A stretch of 64,000 bases of DNA, from NCBI GenBank assembly GCA_963556695.1, contig CAUWAG010000012.1, positions 1,612,001-1,676,000 of the forward strand. Reading direction: 5' to 3'. The position numbers and the translations under genes are program-made. This stretch comes from Anthostomella pinea. Its lineage: Eukaryota; Ascomycota; Sordariomycetes; Xylariales; Xylariaceae. The notes beneath the pieces were generated by a model. That model worked only from the letters and a program-made list of their open reading frames with translations. It was not told where the DNA came from and did no database searches. Positions 11,437 through 25,569 of this stretch are shown here, piece after piece (the stretch's first letter is position 1; each line of letters starts with the position of its first letter).

Positions 11437-14100
11437 ATAGTTTTACGTGTTTTAAAAAGTTTTAAAAAGTTTAAAACATTGAAACTAAATTTTTGGAAAG
11501 TTTGTCATGAACTTATTTGTTAGCATTTAATCAATTAATAAGTAATCAATTTTGAAAATCTCATTCTAATATCATTATCTTAACTATATAGTTATTTCAG
11601 ATATTAATAAAATATAACTCTAATGAAAAGTTTTCGTTTATTATTATTACTAATTTAATTATATATTAACTATCCCCAAAGATTATTCAAAGCTTAATAA
11701 AATCTAACTATAAATAAACAAATAAATTTTATAAAGCTCAATTTTTGAAAAATTTAAAGCTTTACTTTTATCGTTAACTTTAATATTATAAATTAACAAA
11801 TTAACAAATTGTTTTTTGAACAATTATAATACTATATAACAATATAATATAGCTGTAAAATAAATCCCGTATTTGAAAATTATTTTACAAAACGCATTTT
11901 TTATCATTATTAAAACTTATGTTTCTTTACTCCTTTCTTCATATTGAATACTGGTATATTTTATAAATTATAAGTGATAAGACATTCGATGTGCCGTTTT
12001 TTTATACTTTAGTTTTGAAGAAAAAGCCTTAATATAATATGCGGTATATTTGATTGTATTATGATTATAATATAAAAAATTTAACTAACCTGCTCCTAAT
12101 ACTTTTACCTGTCGAACTTTTTGAGCTTTATACTTAAAAGCAGTATAAATAAGAGTTTAAAAACTATCAACTATTTGATATTCAATTGTAATTTTTAACG
12201 TATGAGTTATAAATAAGCTCAATTGGTTTTATCGTTTTATTTTTAATTTTATAAATCTTAAAGAAATTAGCATACTTCGCTTTAATTTTGTATCTCGTAC
12301 GCTGTATAAAACTCGTCGATTACGTCGGGGTTTTTTTATAATCTTGAAAATATAAATTATAAAATACCATTCATATAAAAAGTCATGAGAATAATACAAT
12401 AATTTTTCTTAAAAATAAGGTTTTTAAATAAGGAATCATGCCTTTAAGCTTTGAAATAAACGCAAACTTACGGTATTATGATACTTATAAAAATATAATC
12501 TGTATGAAACTTTATTTAATCTTATTATATTTTTATAACGCTTTGAATTATTTGAAAACTTATAAGCAATCAAAACTTGCCGTCTTTTTTACGTTAAAAA
12601 TATATCTTTAACGTTGAAATTTTTATTTTCTAAATCGAACTTTATTTTAATTATCGTAATAACATTAAAAAAAATTATGGTTAGAATTATTACATATATT
12701 ATATAAAATATTATATGGTTTTATAATATCTATTGGGATACATATTGCAACTTTATATAAGTTAGAGTAATTTATTAAGTTCATTTTATACGTAAATAAT
12801 TATTTTAAAGAGTAGTTTTATCTTTACTTTTACGCAATCGATTTTTAAAACCTCGTTTTACATGAAGATTTATATCTCGTTAAAAGCATTCTTTAAAACT
12901 ATGATCTAAATGAATATACATTAATATATTTTTAATACTTCAATTTTTGAAGAAATTATTGATATGAAGATTTTTCTTTTTTATTGCTGCTATATTTACC
13001 GAGTGCTACGTTTTATACTTATAGTTATTATATCGGATTATATTTTTATCTATGTGAAAGAATTTTTTTTTTTTTCCAGTTGTTCTTATATAATCTTGGA
13101 ATTTCGTCATTTAAATAAAAGATCGTTACGTAAATTTCGCTCGTACTATTTCCTTTTTATTATTATGAAAGTCTTTTTTTTAATCTTTCGGTTTGCTTTT
13201 ATTATTACTAAGCTATAAATATTCTTAAGATACAGCCTCTTTTAATAAGCCTTAATTTATGAAGCGATTTTAAAAGCCGGCTTAAACACAAAATTTGTTT
13301 ACACCCAAAAACCCTTTAAAACTAAATCTTTTACTTTTAGCTAAACAATTTAAAGTCTAACATTTAAAGCGATTTTATTATTCAATAGTGTTTCGGTTTA
13401 AAATTCTATCGCCGATTCTCGTTATATTTCGTAATCTTTTTCATACTTATAAATCAAATATACTATAACTGATAATATTGGGTTATAAAAGAAACTTATT
13501 TTTTCTTTTTATAGAAATCTAATTAATCACATCTGTTTTTTTTTCTCCTTTCACCCCCTTTTTTTGTTAAACCCTATTTTAGTATATTTATCGCTATAAT
13601 GCCGTGTAAAACTTGAAATTTAATGCCGTTAAATTTAAATAATTGTTTCAGACTTATCTGTACTATTTGACTAATGAATAAAATATAAAAAATATTTTTT
13701 GAATCAATAAATAAAATCTATATAGTATAAGTAAGTACGTCTTAAGGTTTTCTTAAGTAATAAAATACCAGAAAATAACGCATTTTAAAAGATAAAAATC
13801 AATAATTTATTATCCGGGTTAAATTTAACATCAGGTTTGATTTCTTTCTTAATAAATATTTTCTAGGAGAAGTTGGATTCGGTTTATTTTTGTTTTCAAG
13901 AATATTGTGAGAAGTCATTATACTAAAAGTAAAATAAAATAATTTAAAAATAAAAACAAGAAATTTGAATTTCAAAACAAAACCGAAAGATTTCAAATAA
14001 AACCCAACAGATTTAAAGTAAACAAATAATAATTACAAATAAGATGATAAATTACATAATAACAAAGTCGTTAATAAAAAGGTAGAACAATAAAATAAAA
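11437..14100. other. AT-rich relic sequence
   Basis: About 2.7 kb of RIP-like AT-rich DNA between Pogo copies 1 and 2. The few open frames in it (for example 12964-13218 and 13799-13996) are Phe/Ile/Lys-rich products of base composition and are not called. Confidence 0.65.
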
Positions 14101-14102
14101 TA

Positions 14103-15931
14103 ACATGGATGACAAGCGAGTGGCAATTACAAGCAAATGACAACTTTTTACCAGCCACCTAACCTTTTTATCAAGGCTCCTAATTGATCAATTAACAATA
14201 ATGGCATTACGTTATAATGAATCAGACTTACAGCTTGTTGTCTAAGCTAAACGACGTGACCCTTATATTACCATTGGCAAGCTTTCTAAGACTTTCTATC
14301 TCCTATATAATACCTTAAAGGCTAGAATCGCCGGCCGACCATCACGACGCGACAGCATGCCCAATACTTTGAAAATTATGGTTTCTATAAAGAATGGTAT
14401 TCTTTCTTTCATTCTTGACCTGGACACATGAGCATTCCCACTCCAGCATAGTTATGTTAAAGATATGGCGAATCAATTATTGGCGACACGTAGGGCTGGA
14501 TGCGTTGGAAAGAACTGGACGCGCAACTTCATTAAACGCACATCAGGCCTCTGGACGCGTTTTGATCAGAGAATGGACTACCAGAGGATCTTGAACAAAG
14601 ATCCAGACATGTATTGCGCGTGGTTTTGCCAAGTTACCACAGCAATCGCAAAATATGGTATCCAAGACAAAGACATTTATAACTTTGACAAGACTGGGTT
14701 TATGATGGGCATTATTGGGTCTGACATGGTCACCACAAACACTAAAAGACATAACAAGCCTAGACAAGCTTAGCAAAGTAACAGAGAATAGTCTATAACA
14801 ATCTCTGTTATTAATGCTGATAGTTAGGTGGTCCCGCTGTTCATTATTCTATAGGGCAAAACCCACCTCGTATTATGGTAAAAAAACAGCCGTATCTGAT
14901 AACAGGATAGACTACAGATAAGATTGATTTGAAATGGATTTAGCATTTTGATAAATATACCAGACCGTGTATGACCGACGGTAAATGCCTCCTCATCCTA
15001 GATGGCCACAAAAGCCACCATTCCCAGGCCTTTGAGAATTATTGTCAGAATAATGGTATTATTATTTTTTGTATGCCTGCCCACTCATCATACAGGCTCC
15101 AGTCTTTAGATATCAGCTATTTTAGCCCGCTTAAACAAGCTTATGGTCGCTTAATTAAGGATCTCATCCGGCGTCATATAACCCATGTTTCAAATGAGGA
15201 CTTCCTCACAGCGTTTTATGAAGCACATAATGCTGCAATGACACCAGGAAACATCCGAACAGGTTTCAGTGTTACTAGGCTTGTTTCTTTTGACCTAGAA
15301 AGTGTCATTTTAAAGCTGGATGCTGTCGCTATTGTACGAACACCATCGCCAGACCCCAATCTGCCACCCACTACTTGGACTTCAAAGACGCCTACCACCA
15401 TTAGTGAAGTGGTAAACCAATCAGTTTATATCCAAAATTGAGTCAGAAATCACCAGGGAAGCTCACCTACATCAATAATTGATACGTTAAGCTCATTTCA
15501 ACGGCTATATACGGTCTTATACACAAATTTATTTTGGTTGATTACTAGGTTTATGAACTAAAAGAGGCTAATTATTTATTAAATAAATAAATAAAATAAA
15601 TAAATTTTAATAAAAAGAGGAATATTTTCTGTTAAAGATCCAGTAGGTCTTCAGGTTATAAAGGATGGTATTGAGCTAACAAGACAGGAAATGGATGAAA
15701 GTAATCGTCGTCCAAAGAGGACGGCAGCGCGTGAGCGACGGTGTGGCGTTTGCGACAATACTGGTCATAATGCGCGAACTTGTATAATAGAGATAGAAAC
15801 CTCTGAGAAAGAGGAATCTGATTGATTGAATTGAATTGAATGCCTTGTGGTGAAGTTATTTCACATGGCAGTTAGGAGGTTGGTAAGAAGTTGCCGTTCG
15901 CTTGCAATTGCCGCTCGCTTGTTATCTACGT
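14103..15931 (+). mobile_element. Pogo/Fot-like transposon, copy 2 (RIP-degraded, 1829 bp)
   Basis: Same family as copy 1, in opposite orientation. TA flanks both ends (14101-14102, 15932-15933). The terminal repeats have diverged by transitions: the left end reads ACATGGATGACAAGCGAG and the right end, reversed, ACGTAGATAACAAGCGAG. The transposase frame can be followed with many C-to-T and G-to-A stops, for example Gln and Trp codons changed to TAG near 14770-14830. This is RIP-type damage over an otherwise full-length element. Confidence 0.9.
14200..15824 (+). pseudogene. RIP-inactivated Pogo transposase (copy 2)
   Basis: A recognisable transposase homologous to copy 1 from the start ATGGCATTACGTTATAATG (14200) to the CCHC knuckle CGVCDNTGHNARTC near 15747-15788. 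Open pieces include 14465-14773 (NQLLATRRAGCV to GFMMGIIGSDMV) and 14971-15441 (LLILDGHKSHHS onward). Between them, Gln and Trp codons are replaced by stops and small gaps occur. The codon matching the copy 1 TGA is CAA here, followed by a new TGA two codons on. The protein cannot be made. Confidence 0.88.
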
Positions 15932-15933
15932 TA

Positions 15934-18060
15934 TTGTCTTAAATATTGAGATTTTTAATCGTTAAAAAAACCTTTTTTTACTTTTAAAAAAAATAATTTT
16001 TTATACTCGTTTATATTTATTAAAACATATCATAGTTTACTAAACTTTCTCTTTAAAAAAATCTGGTTATTAAAAAGTCGCAAAAGGCTATATATTACTA
16101 ATCGTTACAAGGAAATTTCAATCATATAAACTTACAAATATATAAAGCTTATTTTTTAATATTTATAATTTTTACATTCTTTATATTATAAATAAATGCT
16201 TTTAAAACATTTCCCTCAAAATGTTCCAACTTTAAATATTAAAGCTTTTTAAAATCCGTTTGAAAGCATAAATAATATATGAGAAGTTTCTATGCTTTTA
16301 CTCTTTTTATTTTTTTAAATTATGGAAAGTATTATAGTCTTCAGCACGTTTATTCATATTCTTTTCAAAAGGTTTGAATGGGAAAAAGACCTTATATTAT
16401 TTTTAAAATGGTAAATATATGATATAAAAAATTTATTGAAGTGGCGTTTTAAGCGTACTATGTTAAAGTAAAGAATTTAAACCATAATATCAATGTGTCG
16501 CTTTATGTAAAGTAAATTTCGAAAATAATATTAATATAAAACCTTTCAATAAGCTTTATGTTATATAAAGTTTTTAAAAAAAAACCCTATTTTTTTCGAT
16601 ATATATATAACCTTTTCCATTATTTAAATGCAATTTTTAAAAATAAAACCCACAATAATACTGGCCTTCTTAATTAAACCTTTTTAAAGTATTCAATTTT
16701 TAGATTTTAGAATACATAACATTAAATATAAAATGTTAATCTTTTATTAATTAAAGTATTGTTAGTTAAAACCCTTTTCATAAAATTAAATAATTAATAA
16801 TTTCCGAAGTTTAACTTGATATTTATTAAGTTTAAAACGATTACTACGCTATTATATTTAACAAGTTACATAACGGTTTTAAAAAACTTGAATATTTACT
16901 TAAAAATCTAAAAACTTTTATTTTATAACTTGGAGCTTAAAATAAAAAACATTTTGATGTAAGAAATAAGGTCGATTATAAGTCTTTCAATAATAAAAAT
17001 TGCTAAGCTACTTTTTATAAAACTTATAATCATTCCTTTTGATAATAATACATTTTAAAACAAAACAAATCTTAAATTCTTAATCATATTGTTATTTTAC
17101 GCCCTTATAGTAAACACAATTATATTTATTAATCTTAATGAGGGTTTTATTTTTAGGGCCGTTTATTATTAATACTTGGCTTTAATTTACTGTCGTTTAA
17201 TACTTAGCTTTGAAAAGTTTTTAAAAAAATTATTATCTAAAAACTTAAGCTTTTGTTATAATAAATAACGTTGAATATATCTTCATATTATTATAAGTTT
17301 AATATTAAAGGTTTAAAGGGTTCTTATTTTACAATCTTGAAAAAAAAAAGTCTTTATTTATATAAAGATTAACTCTTTACTTACCATAAAAATTTTCTTT
17401 CACATTAAATGCTCCGTTGATTTATAAAATGTTATGAATTCATGCTTAGAATTAAGCCTTAAATTATTTATTAAATTAAATTTTAAAAGCAACCTTTTGG
17501 GCTCAAATGTTTTATAACACCGTAAAATAATTTAAATAAGCAGGTTTTTCTCGCATTTAAATTGATAAAATTAAATCTTCGTTGACATTTTGTAATAAAG
17601 CTTTTTTAAAAATATTTTTTATTTATACCTCGTTAAAAATATCTTATTTGATTAAGTTATAAATTCAAATAATTACTACTTAATATTAAAACGCTCGTTA
17701 TAAATTATATGCTACGCACGTAAAAAAAGCCTTAACCTATAAATTAAGCTTAAAGCCGCTTAAATCTTTTGGATTGTTAAGATTTATTTAATAATCATAA
17801 AAAACGCGATTTAAAAAAAGTTTAAATTGAAAAATCTTTTAGCTTTATTTTATGAAAACGCGATATTTAAGTTAAAATAACTACGTTACAAATATAAGTT
17901 TTATTATAAGGCTTTCTTAAGCTTAGATTCGAGAAATATCATTTTAATTAATTAATAAATAAAAAATTTAACTTTTAAAGATTAATAATATTCAGTATGT
18001 TTAAATTAATATAGTTTTAATAGTAAATTACGTAATAAACTAATGTTTAAAATACTTCAA
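15934..18060. other. AT-rich relic sequence
   Basis: About 2.1 kb of RIP-like AT-rich DNA between Pogo copy 2 and the right edge repeat, with no readable coding content. Confidence 0.65.
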
Positions 18061-18097
18061 ACTTATAACTATTACGTATAGCTAATTAAAAAAGATA
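18061..18097 (+). repeat. Island-edge repeat, right copy, part before the Pogo insertion
   Basis: Matches 6973-7011 of the left edge repeat (shared CGTA, GCTAATT and a following TA). It is cut at TA by Pogo copy 3 and resumes at 19263. Confidence 0.65.
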
Positions 18098-19260
18098 ACG
18101 TAGGTCACAAGCGAGCGGGACACACCAGCGAGCGGGACACTCTTACCAACCTCCTAACTGCCATGTCAAATAACTTAATCACAGCGCATTCAATTCAATT
18201 CAATCAATCTGATTCCTCTTCCTCCGAGGTTTCTATCTCTATTATACAAGTTTGTGCATTATGGCCAGTATTGCCACAAACGCCACACCGTTACTCACGC
18301 GCTGCCGCCCTCCTTAGATAACGATTATCTTTATATATTTCCTGTCTTGTTAGCTAAGTACTATCCTTTGTAGTCTGAAGACCTATTATATCTTTAATAA
18401 AAAATCTTTCTCTTTTTATTAGGTATTTATTTTTTGTTTTCTGATATTTATTTAATAAGTGATTGGCCTCTTTTAATTCGCGGACCCGGGAATTAATCAA
18501 AATGATCTTGTGCATAAGACCGTATGTAGCCTTTGAATATGAGCTCAACGCATTAATTATTGATGTAGGTGAGCTTCCCTGGTGGTTTCTGACTCGATTT
18601 TGGATATAAACTGATTGGTTTACCGCTTCATTAATGGTGGTAGGCGTCTTTGAAGTCCAAGTAGTGGGTGACAGATTGGGGTCTGGCGACGGTGTTCGTA
18701 TCTTGGATACCATGTTTCGTGACTGCCCGAAACCACGCGCGATACGCGTCTAGATCTTTGTTCAAGACCCTCTGGTAGTCCATCCTCCGAAAAAAACGCG
18801 TCCGGAGGCCTGGTGTGCGTTTGATGAACTTCAAGTTCGCCGTCCAGTTCTTCCCGACGCGTCCAGTCCCACGTGCCGCCAACAATTGATTCGCCATATC
18901 TTTTAACATAAGTGTACTAGGGCAGAAATGCTCACGCATCCAGGTCAAGTATGAAGGAGCAAATGGCATTCTCTTTAGAAACTGTAAGTTTCAAAGAATT
19001 GGGCATGCTATCGCGTCGTAATGATCGGCCAGTGATTCTATGAGCCAGTATAGAGATTGATAGGTAAAAAGTTTTGACAAGTTTTTAAACAGAAATATAA
19101 GGGTCTCGTTTTTTAGCCTGGATAGCTAGCTGCATGTCTGATTCGTTATAACGCGGTGCCATTGTCGTGGGTGGAGGAATACTGGTTGGAAGTTGAAAGT
19201 TTGAGAGGCTCATGAAAGTGTCCTGCTCGCTTGTATGTCCCGCTCGCTTGTGACCTACGT
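18098..19260 (-). mobile_element. Pogo/Fot-like transposon, copy 3 (internally deleted, 1163 bp)
   Basis: Ends read ACGTAGGTCACAAGCGAG (left) and its near-complement on the right, with TA at 18096-18097 and 19261-19262. The doubled end motif is ACAAGCGAGCGGGACA-like, a variant differing from copies 1 and 2. About 700 bp of the transposase is missing. The break near 18700-18704 joins the codons for HGIQD directly to those for RTPSPDPN, removing the whole catalytic core, with a possible ATAC microhomology at the junction. This is a non-autonomous derivative with mild RIP. Confidence 0.9.
18170..19160 (-). pseudogene. Deleted Pogo transposase remnant (copy 3)
   Basis: Minus-strand remnants include the start region MAPRYNESDMQLAIQAKK near 19159, the CENP-B-like stretch NQLLAARGTG...FIKRTPGLRTRF, and the C-terminal part SPDPN...VNQSVYIQNRVRNHQ. 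Stops and indels interrupt it and the catalytic core is deleted. The position of the copy 1 TGA is CAA here. A degraded zinc-knuckle region lies near 18250-18300. Confidence 0.82.
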
Positions 19261-19262
19261 TA

Positions 19263-19398
19263 CAAAAAGAAGTATTATTCATTTTAAATCTATAAAATAG
19301 AGCTAACAAGCTCTCCCTTAAATATAAAAAGCTGGCTAGAAACGAACCCCTGTACCTGGCCACGTATATACCACTCCCGTAGATACCACCTTGCGACA
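19263..19398 (+). repeat. Island-edge repeat, right copy, part after the Pogo insertion
   Basis: Matches 7012-7146 with transitions as the main difference, ending GCGACA where the left copy has ATAACA. GC-normal sequence begins immediately after it, so it is the right boundary of the island. Confidence 0.7.
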
Positions 19399-19698
19399 AT
19401 ATTCGAAGATTTCGCCCAGCCCAGTCACCTCAACCAAGGGAACTGGAATGTCACCCCCTTTATTCAGAAGGCCGCAATAAGGTACCTATAAGTACACCTT
19501 GGTCGACAGCCAACGCCAATTTGGCTATGAGGTATTATCGAATTATGACGCACTAAATCGTGGTCGTATTCATTACATGCACGTACGATACGGCTAGCTC
19601 TATCCTATGCTCACGTGCGTATGGTCTTGATGATGTCTATTTATTTTTATCCGGATTTGCAGGTCAGGCTAACTTACTTGTGCCATCTATCTGTTGGT
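19399..19698. other. Short intergenic region downstream of CTP synthase
   Basis: Unremarkable sequence between the island edge and the CTP synthase stop codon (19699-19701, minus strand), probably including its 3' untranslated region. Confidence 0.5.
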
Positions 19699-22491
<2,793 letters not shown>

Positions 22492-23147
22492 CTTGCCGGT
22501 TCTGTGTCTGGCGCGTCGCGTCGCGAGAGTATAAATCTCACGAGGTGAATACGATGGGAGGAAATGCTTTTTTTTGTCGCCCTTTCCAGAGCAAAATCTC
22601 TAGCATGTGCTCACCCAGCTTCTCTGCCATTTTTTGGAGGGGTGGAGGGGTAGTGGGGCACCTAGTTCGAGGGCTCGAGGAACGGTCTTCAGCCTCAGTG
22701 GGGAACCCCTCCACTATGGCCTGCATGCAGGTGGCTTCTAATAGGGGCACACCCCTCACACCCCTACCATGCGATACCCCTATGTAACTCCTAGATGCAT
22801 AAGCGAATTCGTATAACTTTGAACCCGTGGTGTCAAGACACTCACCATTGACACCAACTCGCGGGGAACATCCACTGCCTCCCAGAATCAGACTACAGTA
22901 CAATGGCAAGCAACACGAGCATACGTCCAGTACCGGTACGGTACATTGTCAACAAATGGCAAACACACTCGATCTCACAACAGAACCATATTCACACCAT
23001 GTAGGTTGTGGGTTGGGTGGTGACCCTATCGACATAGAACCACAACTTGCGCCTCATTTTGTCAACAATGGCCATCAGATATCCTCTCCTCCCCCAATGA
23101 CTACCCCGGAGTTTTCGCTATGCCCCTCGCATCACGCCATGTCACAC
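22492..23147. other. Intergenic: CTP synthase 5' flank and hydrolase 3' flank
   Basis: About 650 bp between the CTP synthase start (minus strand) and the stop of the next minus-strand gene. It should hold the CTP synthase promoter. It includes a purine-rich GGAGGGGTGGAGGGGTAG stretch near 22637. No TATA box or other motif stands out. Confidence 0.5.
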
Positions 23148-24409
23148 CTAAGCCACGAGATTTTCCCCTGGCCCGATGGTGCCGTTGAGCTTGGCCGCCC
23201 GGTGCCCACGGATCAGCATCCCGTAGGCGGGGTAGTACTTGTCGAGGAAGGGGAAGAGCTCTACAGCCCCCGGCGTGTTTCGCCAGTCGCGCATCAGCTC
23301 GCACATGATGGCGAAAAGCGACAGGATCTGGACACCGGCGTCCTTCATCCGGTCGTTGCTGGCGTCTCGGATGAGCTCCGTCGTGGTGCCCGACGCCTCG
23401 ACGTTGACGAAGACGCTGTAGCCGGCTTCCCTCAGTGACAGGGCAAGGAACGTCGTGCCTGTTGTGCCCTCGTCAGTCTCGCTCTCTGCACTGCAAGCTG
23501 CAGCAGCCCACGGTCACTTACAGACGTCCGTCGTGATCCCCGCCATCACGATCTGTTTCTTTCCCGCCGCCCGCACCGCCGCCTGGAAGTCTGCGTTGTC
23601 CCACGCGTTCACCTGCCCGGGGCGCTGGATAAGGGGAGCGTTGGGAAACATGTCAAGAAACTCGCCCGGCAGGGGGCCGTTGGGGCCTGTTGGCGCCATC
23701 AGTGTGAGACCAATACGATTTGTGTCCTCTTCGGCACTCACCCGTCTCGGCCGAGGTCGTCATGACAACTGGCACGTCGAATACCTTGGCCAGTTCACCA
23801 TGGGCCATCTATCGAGAGCATGGTGTTAGTCAGTTCGTCGACGGTTCGACACGAACCCGTCATGGGTGCAGATCAAATTGGCTCGTGGGCCTTGTCTACC
23901 CATGTGGTGACCTAGGAGCTAATCGACTGCCACAGGTTGCTCGGGATAACCTGCATGTATTCAACCGAGATCAACATAATACATACTAGCACAAGTCAGC
24001 CATCGTGCTCTGTCCACCAGCAGTCAACGACCACTGGCGAGGGCTCGAGCGGGTTCTTACCGATTGCGTCACGGTAAAGCGTGGCGTCTGAATCTCTTGC
24101 CAGATTGAACAGGCCGACCCTGTGCGCAAACAGGTGTCAACAGATACGTCAAGTGAATCAAGCTCTAACTCCACGGACGACTATCGCAAGTATAGCGCGG
24201 GCAGACAGTCAGAGCTGAGTATTAAGGGGGTGCGGACATACTGCAGGTCGAGGATGAGGAAAAGCTGCAGGCCATTGCGGTCAGTCTTAATACATACGGT
24301 GACTTGTGGTGTATGTGGTACCTACTGTGTCATTCTTTTCCAGCCGCTCATACACGTAGCCGGAGGCCACGGAGCCAGCGAACAAGGTCAGGACAGTCGG
24401 GAGTCTCAT
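23148..24409 (-). CDS. Isochorismatase-family hydrolase with hydrophobic N-terminus
   Basis: Cysteine hydrolase-fold protein of the isochorismatase/nicotinamidase superfamily; substrate unknown. Exons read: 24326-24409, 24242-24264, 24061-24119, 23742-23808, 23522-23686, 23148-23458. Visible features are LFLILDLQVGLFNLARD with the acidic residue D34, AKVFDVPVVMTTSAETGPNGP, GQVNAWDN, and the nucleophile motif AGITTDVC. The tail ends NGTIGPGENLVA. The first 17 residues (MRLPTVLTLFAGSVASG) are hydrophobic and could be a signal peptide or anchor. These exons total 709 nt, one too many for an open frame. Exon 3 ends ...GCAATCG|gtaaga, while conserved alignment needs Ile followed directly by ATGGCCCAT. 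So either a tiny exon lies in the 252 bp intron 23809-24060, or the gene has a 1 bp frameshift there. Confidence 0.85.
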
Positions 24410-25569
24410 CTTGGGTATTCGGATGATGGGAGTAGACAAGTGCTGGAGAGGTGGCTGGGCCGTTTGCAAGTGTGGGCGATGCCTGGGGTCGAAATTCTCA
24501 CATACAGCAGGGCGACTGCAGCTCTATTTATACTTGATTTCAGAGCAATACACACACCGCTTCCAGATTCTCGAAAGACTGCCAGTGTATACACCTAGGA
24601 TGTATATCTTGGCCAAGCAACGCCTGCCCAGAAATGGGCCTGGCTCAGTAAGTACCCAAGATCCATGTCAACGTGATGTGACCAACCCTTACTCATCAAC
24701 TCCAAGCAACTATGACGGGGCAAGTCGGTAAACCCTCGTTCTGGTATTCTTATATCATGGCCTCCACTGGCTCGACATTGGAGGCTTGACCAGGGCCGTG
24801 GTCAAATGTTATCTCTATACGAACACACAGCCGGGGTGGTCAGCTCGGATTGGTCCGCTTGAAGTCATAATCTTACGTCGACGACGCCGCCATGCGGTCT
24901 GTGTAATACCAATTGCTTGAAGTGGAACCAAGCCCATGACTAAGGCACGGTGGTCTGCTGAGTCTCGCGCTGACTGTCATTTGTCAATGTTTGTCAATCC
25001 CCCATTTGCCTCACGCAGTCTTGGCGTCTGGTCGGCACCGCTGAACCGTCCAAGGGGGATGATACACATTACATCTGTTCACGGCATCGAGAGCTCATAC
25101 CATACCAGCAGTCAGTCTGCACTTTTCGTCGACTGCCTACTCGTATTGCTTTGCCTGTTGGTCACACTAAATACGCAGGATCAGCCCGTCTATGGGACCA
25201 AGGCATGCATACGTGGAACAAAATTAAGGTAGGTAGATCAATCATGAATGGAACCCAACCTTGCCCACCGCAGGAGGTAGGGTATGGGACAGGGGAACCT
25301 GCACAAGACACGACTTGAAGCTCCCGAGGGCGGCATAGGTCTAGAGGCCCTAAGGCAGATCGTGTCTGCGGCGTTATACAACTGCCAATTCAACCATCAG
25401 AGTATCCTCGAGAAGGGGTAGACCCTTTTCATAGACCAAATACGAACCAATCAAGTTATTCCGCAACCTGCATCTTCATGGCCATCTGGAGTCAACAGTG
25501 ACGCGTGTTCTATGAAGACCGAAGCCCCCCTAAAGCACCGAAGGGTCTTGCCTGTTTCCCCCAGTCTCC
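24410..25569. other. Intergenic, no supported gene
   Basis: About 1.15 kb between two minus-strand genes. No reading frame with a recognisable product, repeat or RNA gene was seen. Confidence 0.5.

Noticed and set aside
12964..13996. Phe/Ile/Lys-rich frames in the AT-rich island, looking like mitochondrial proteins
   Set aside because: Unlike the cox1 piece at 8001-8268 they match no mitochondrial gene; base composition alone explains them.
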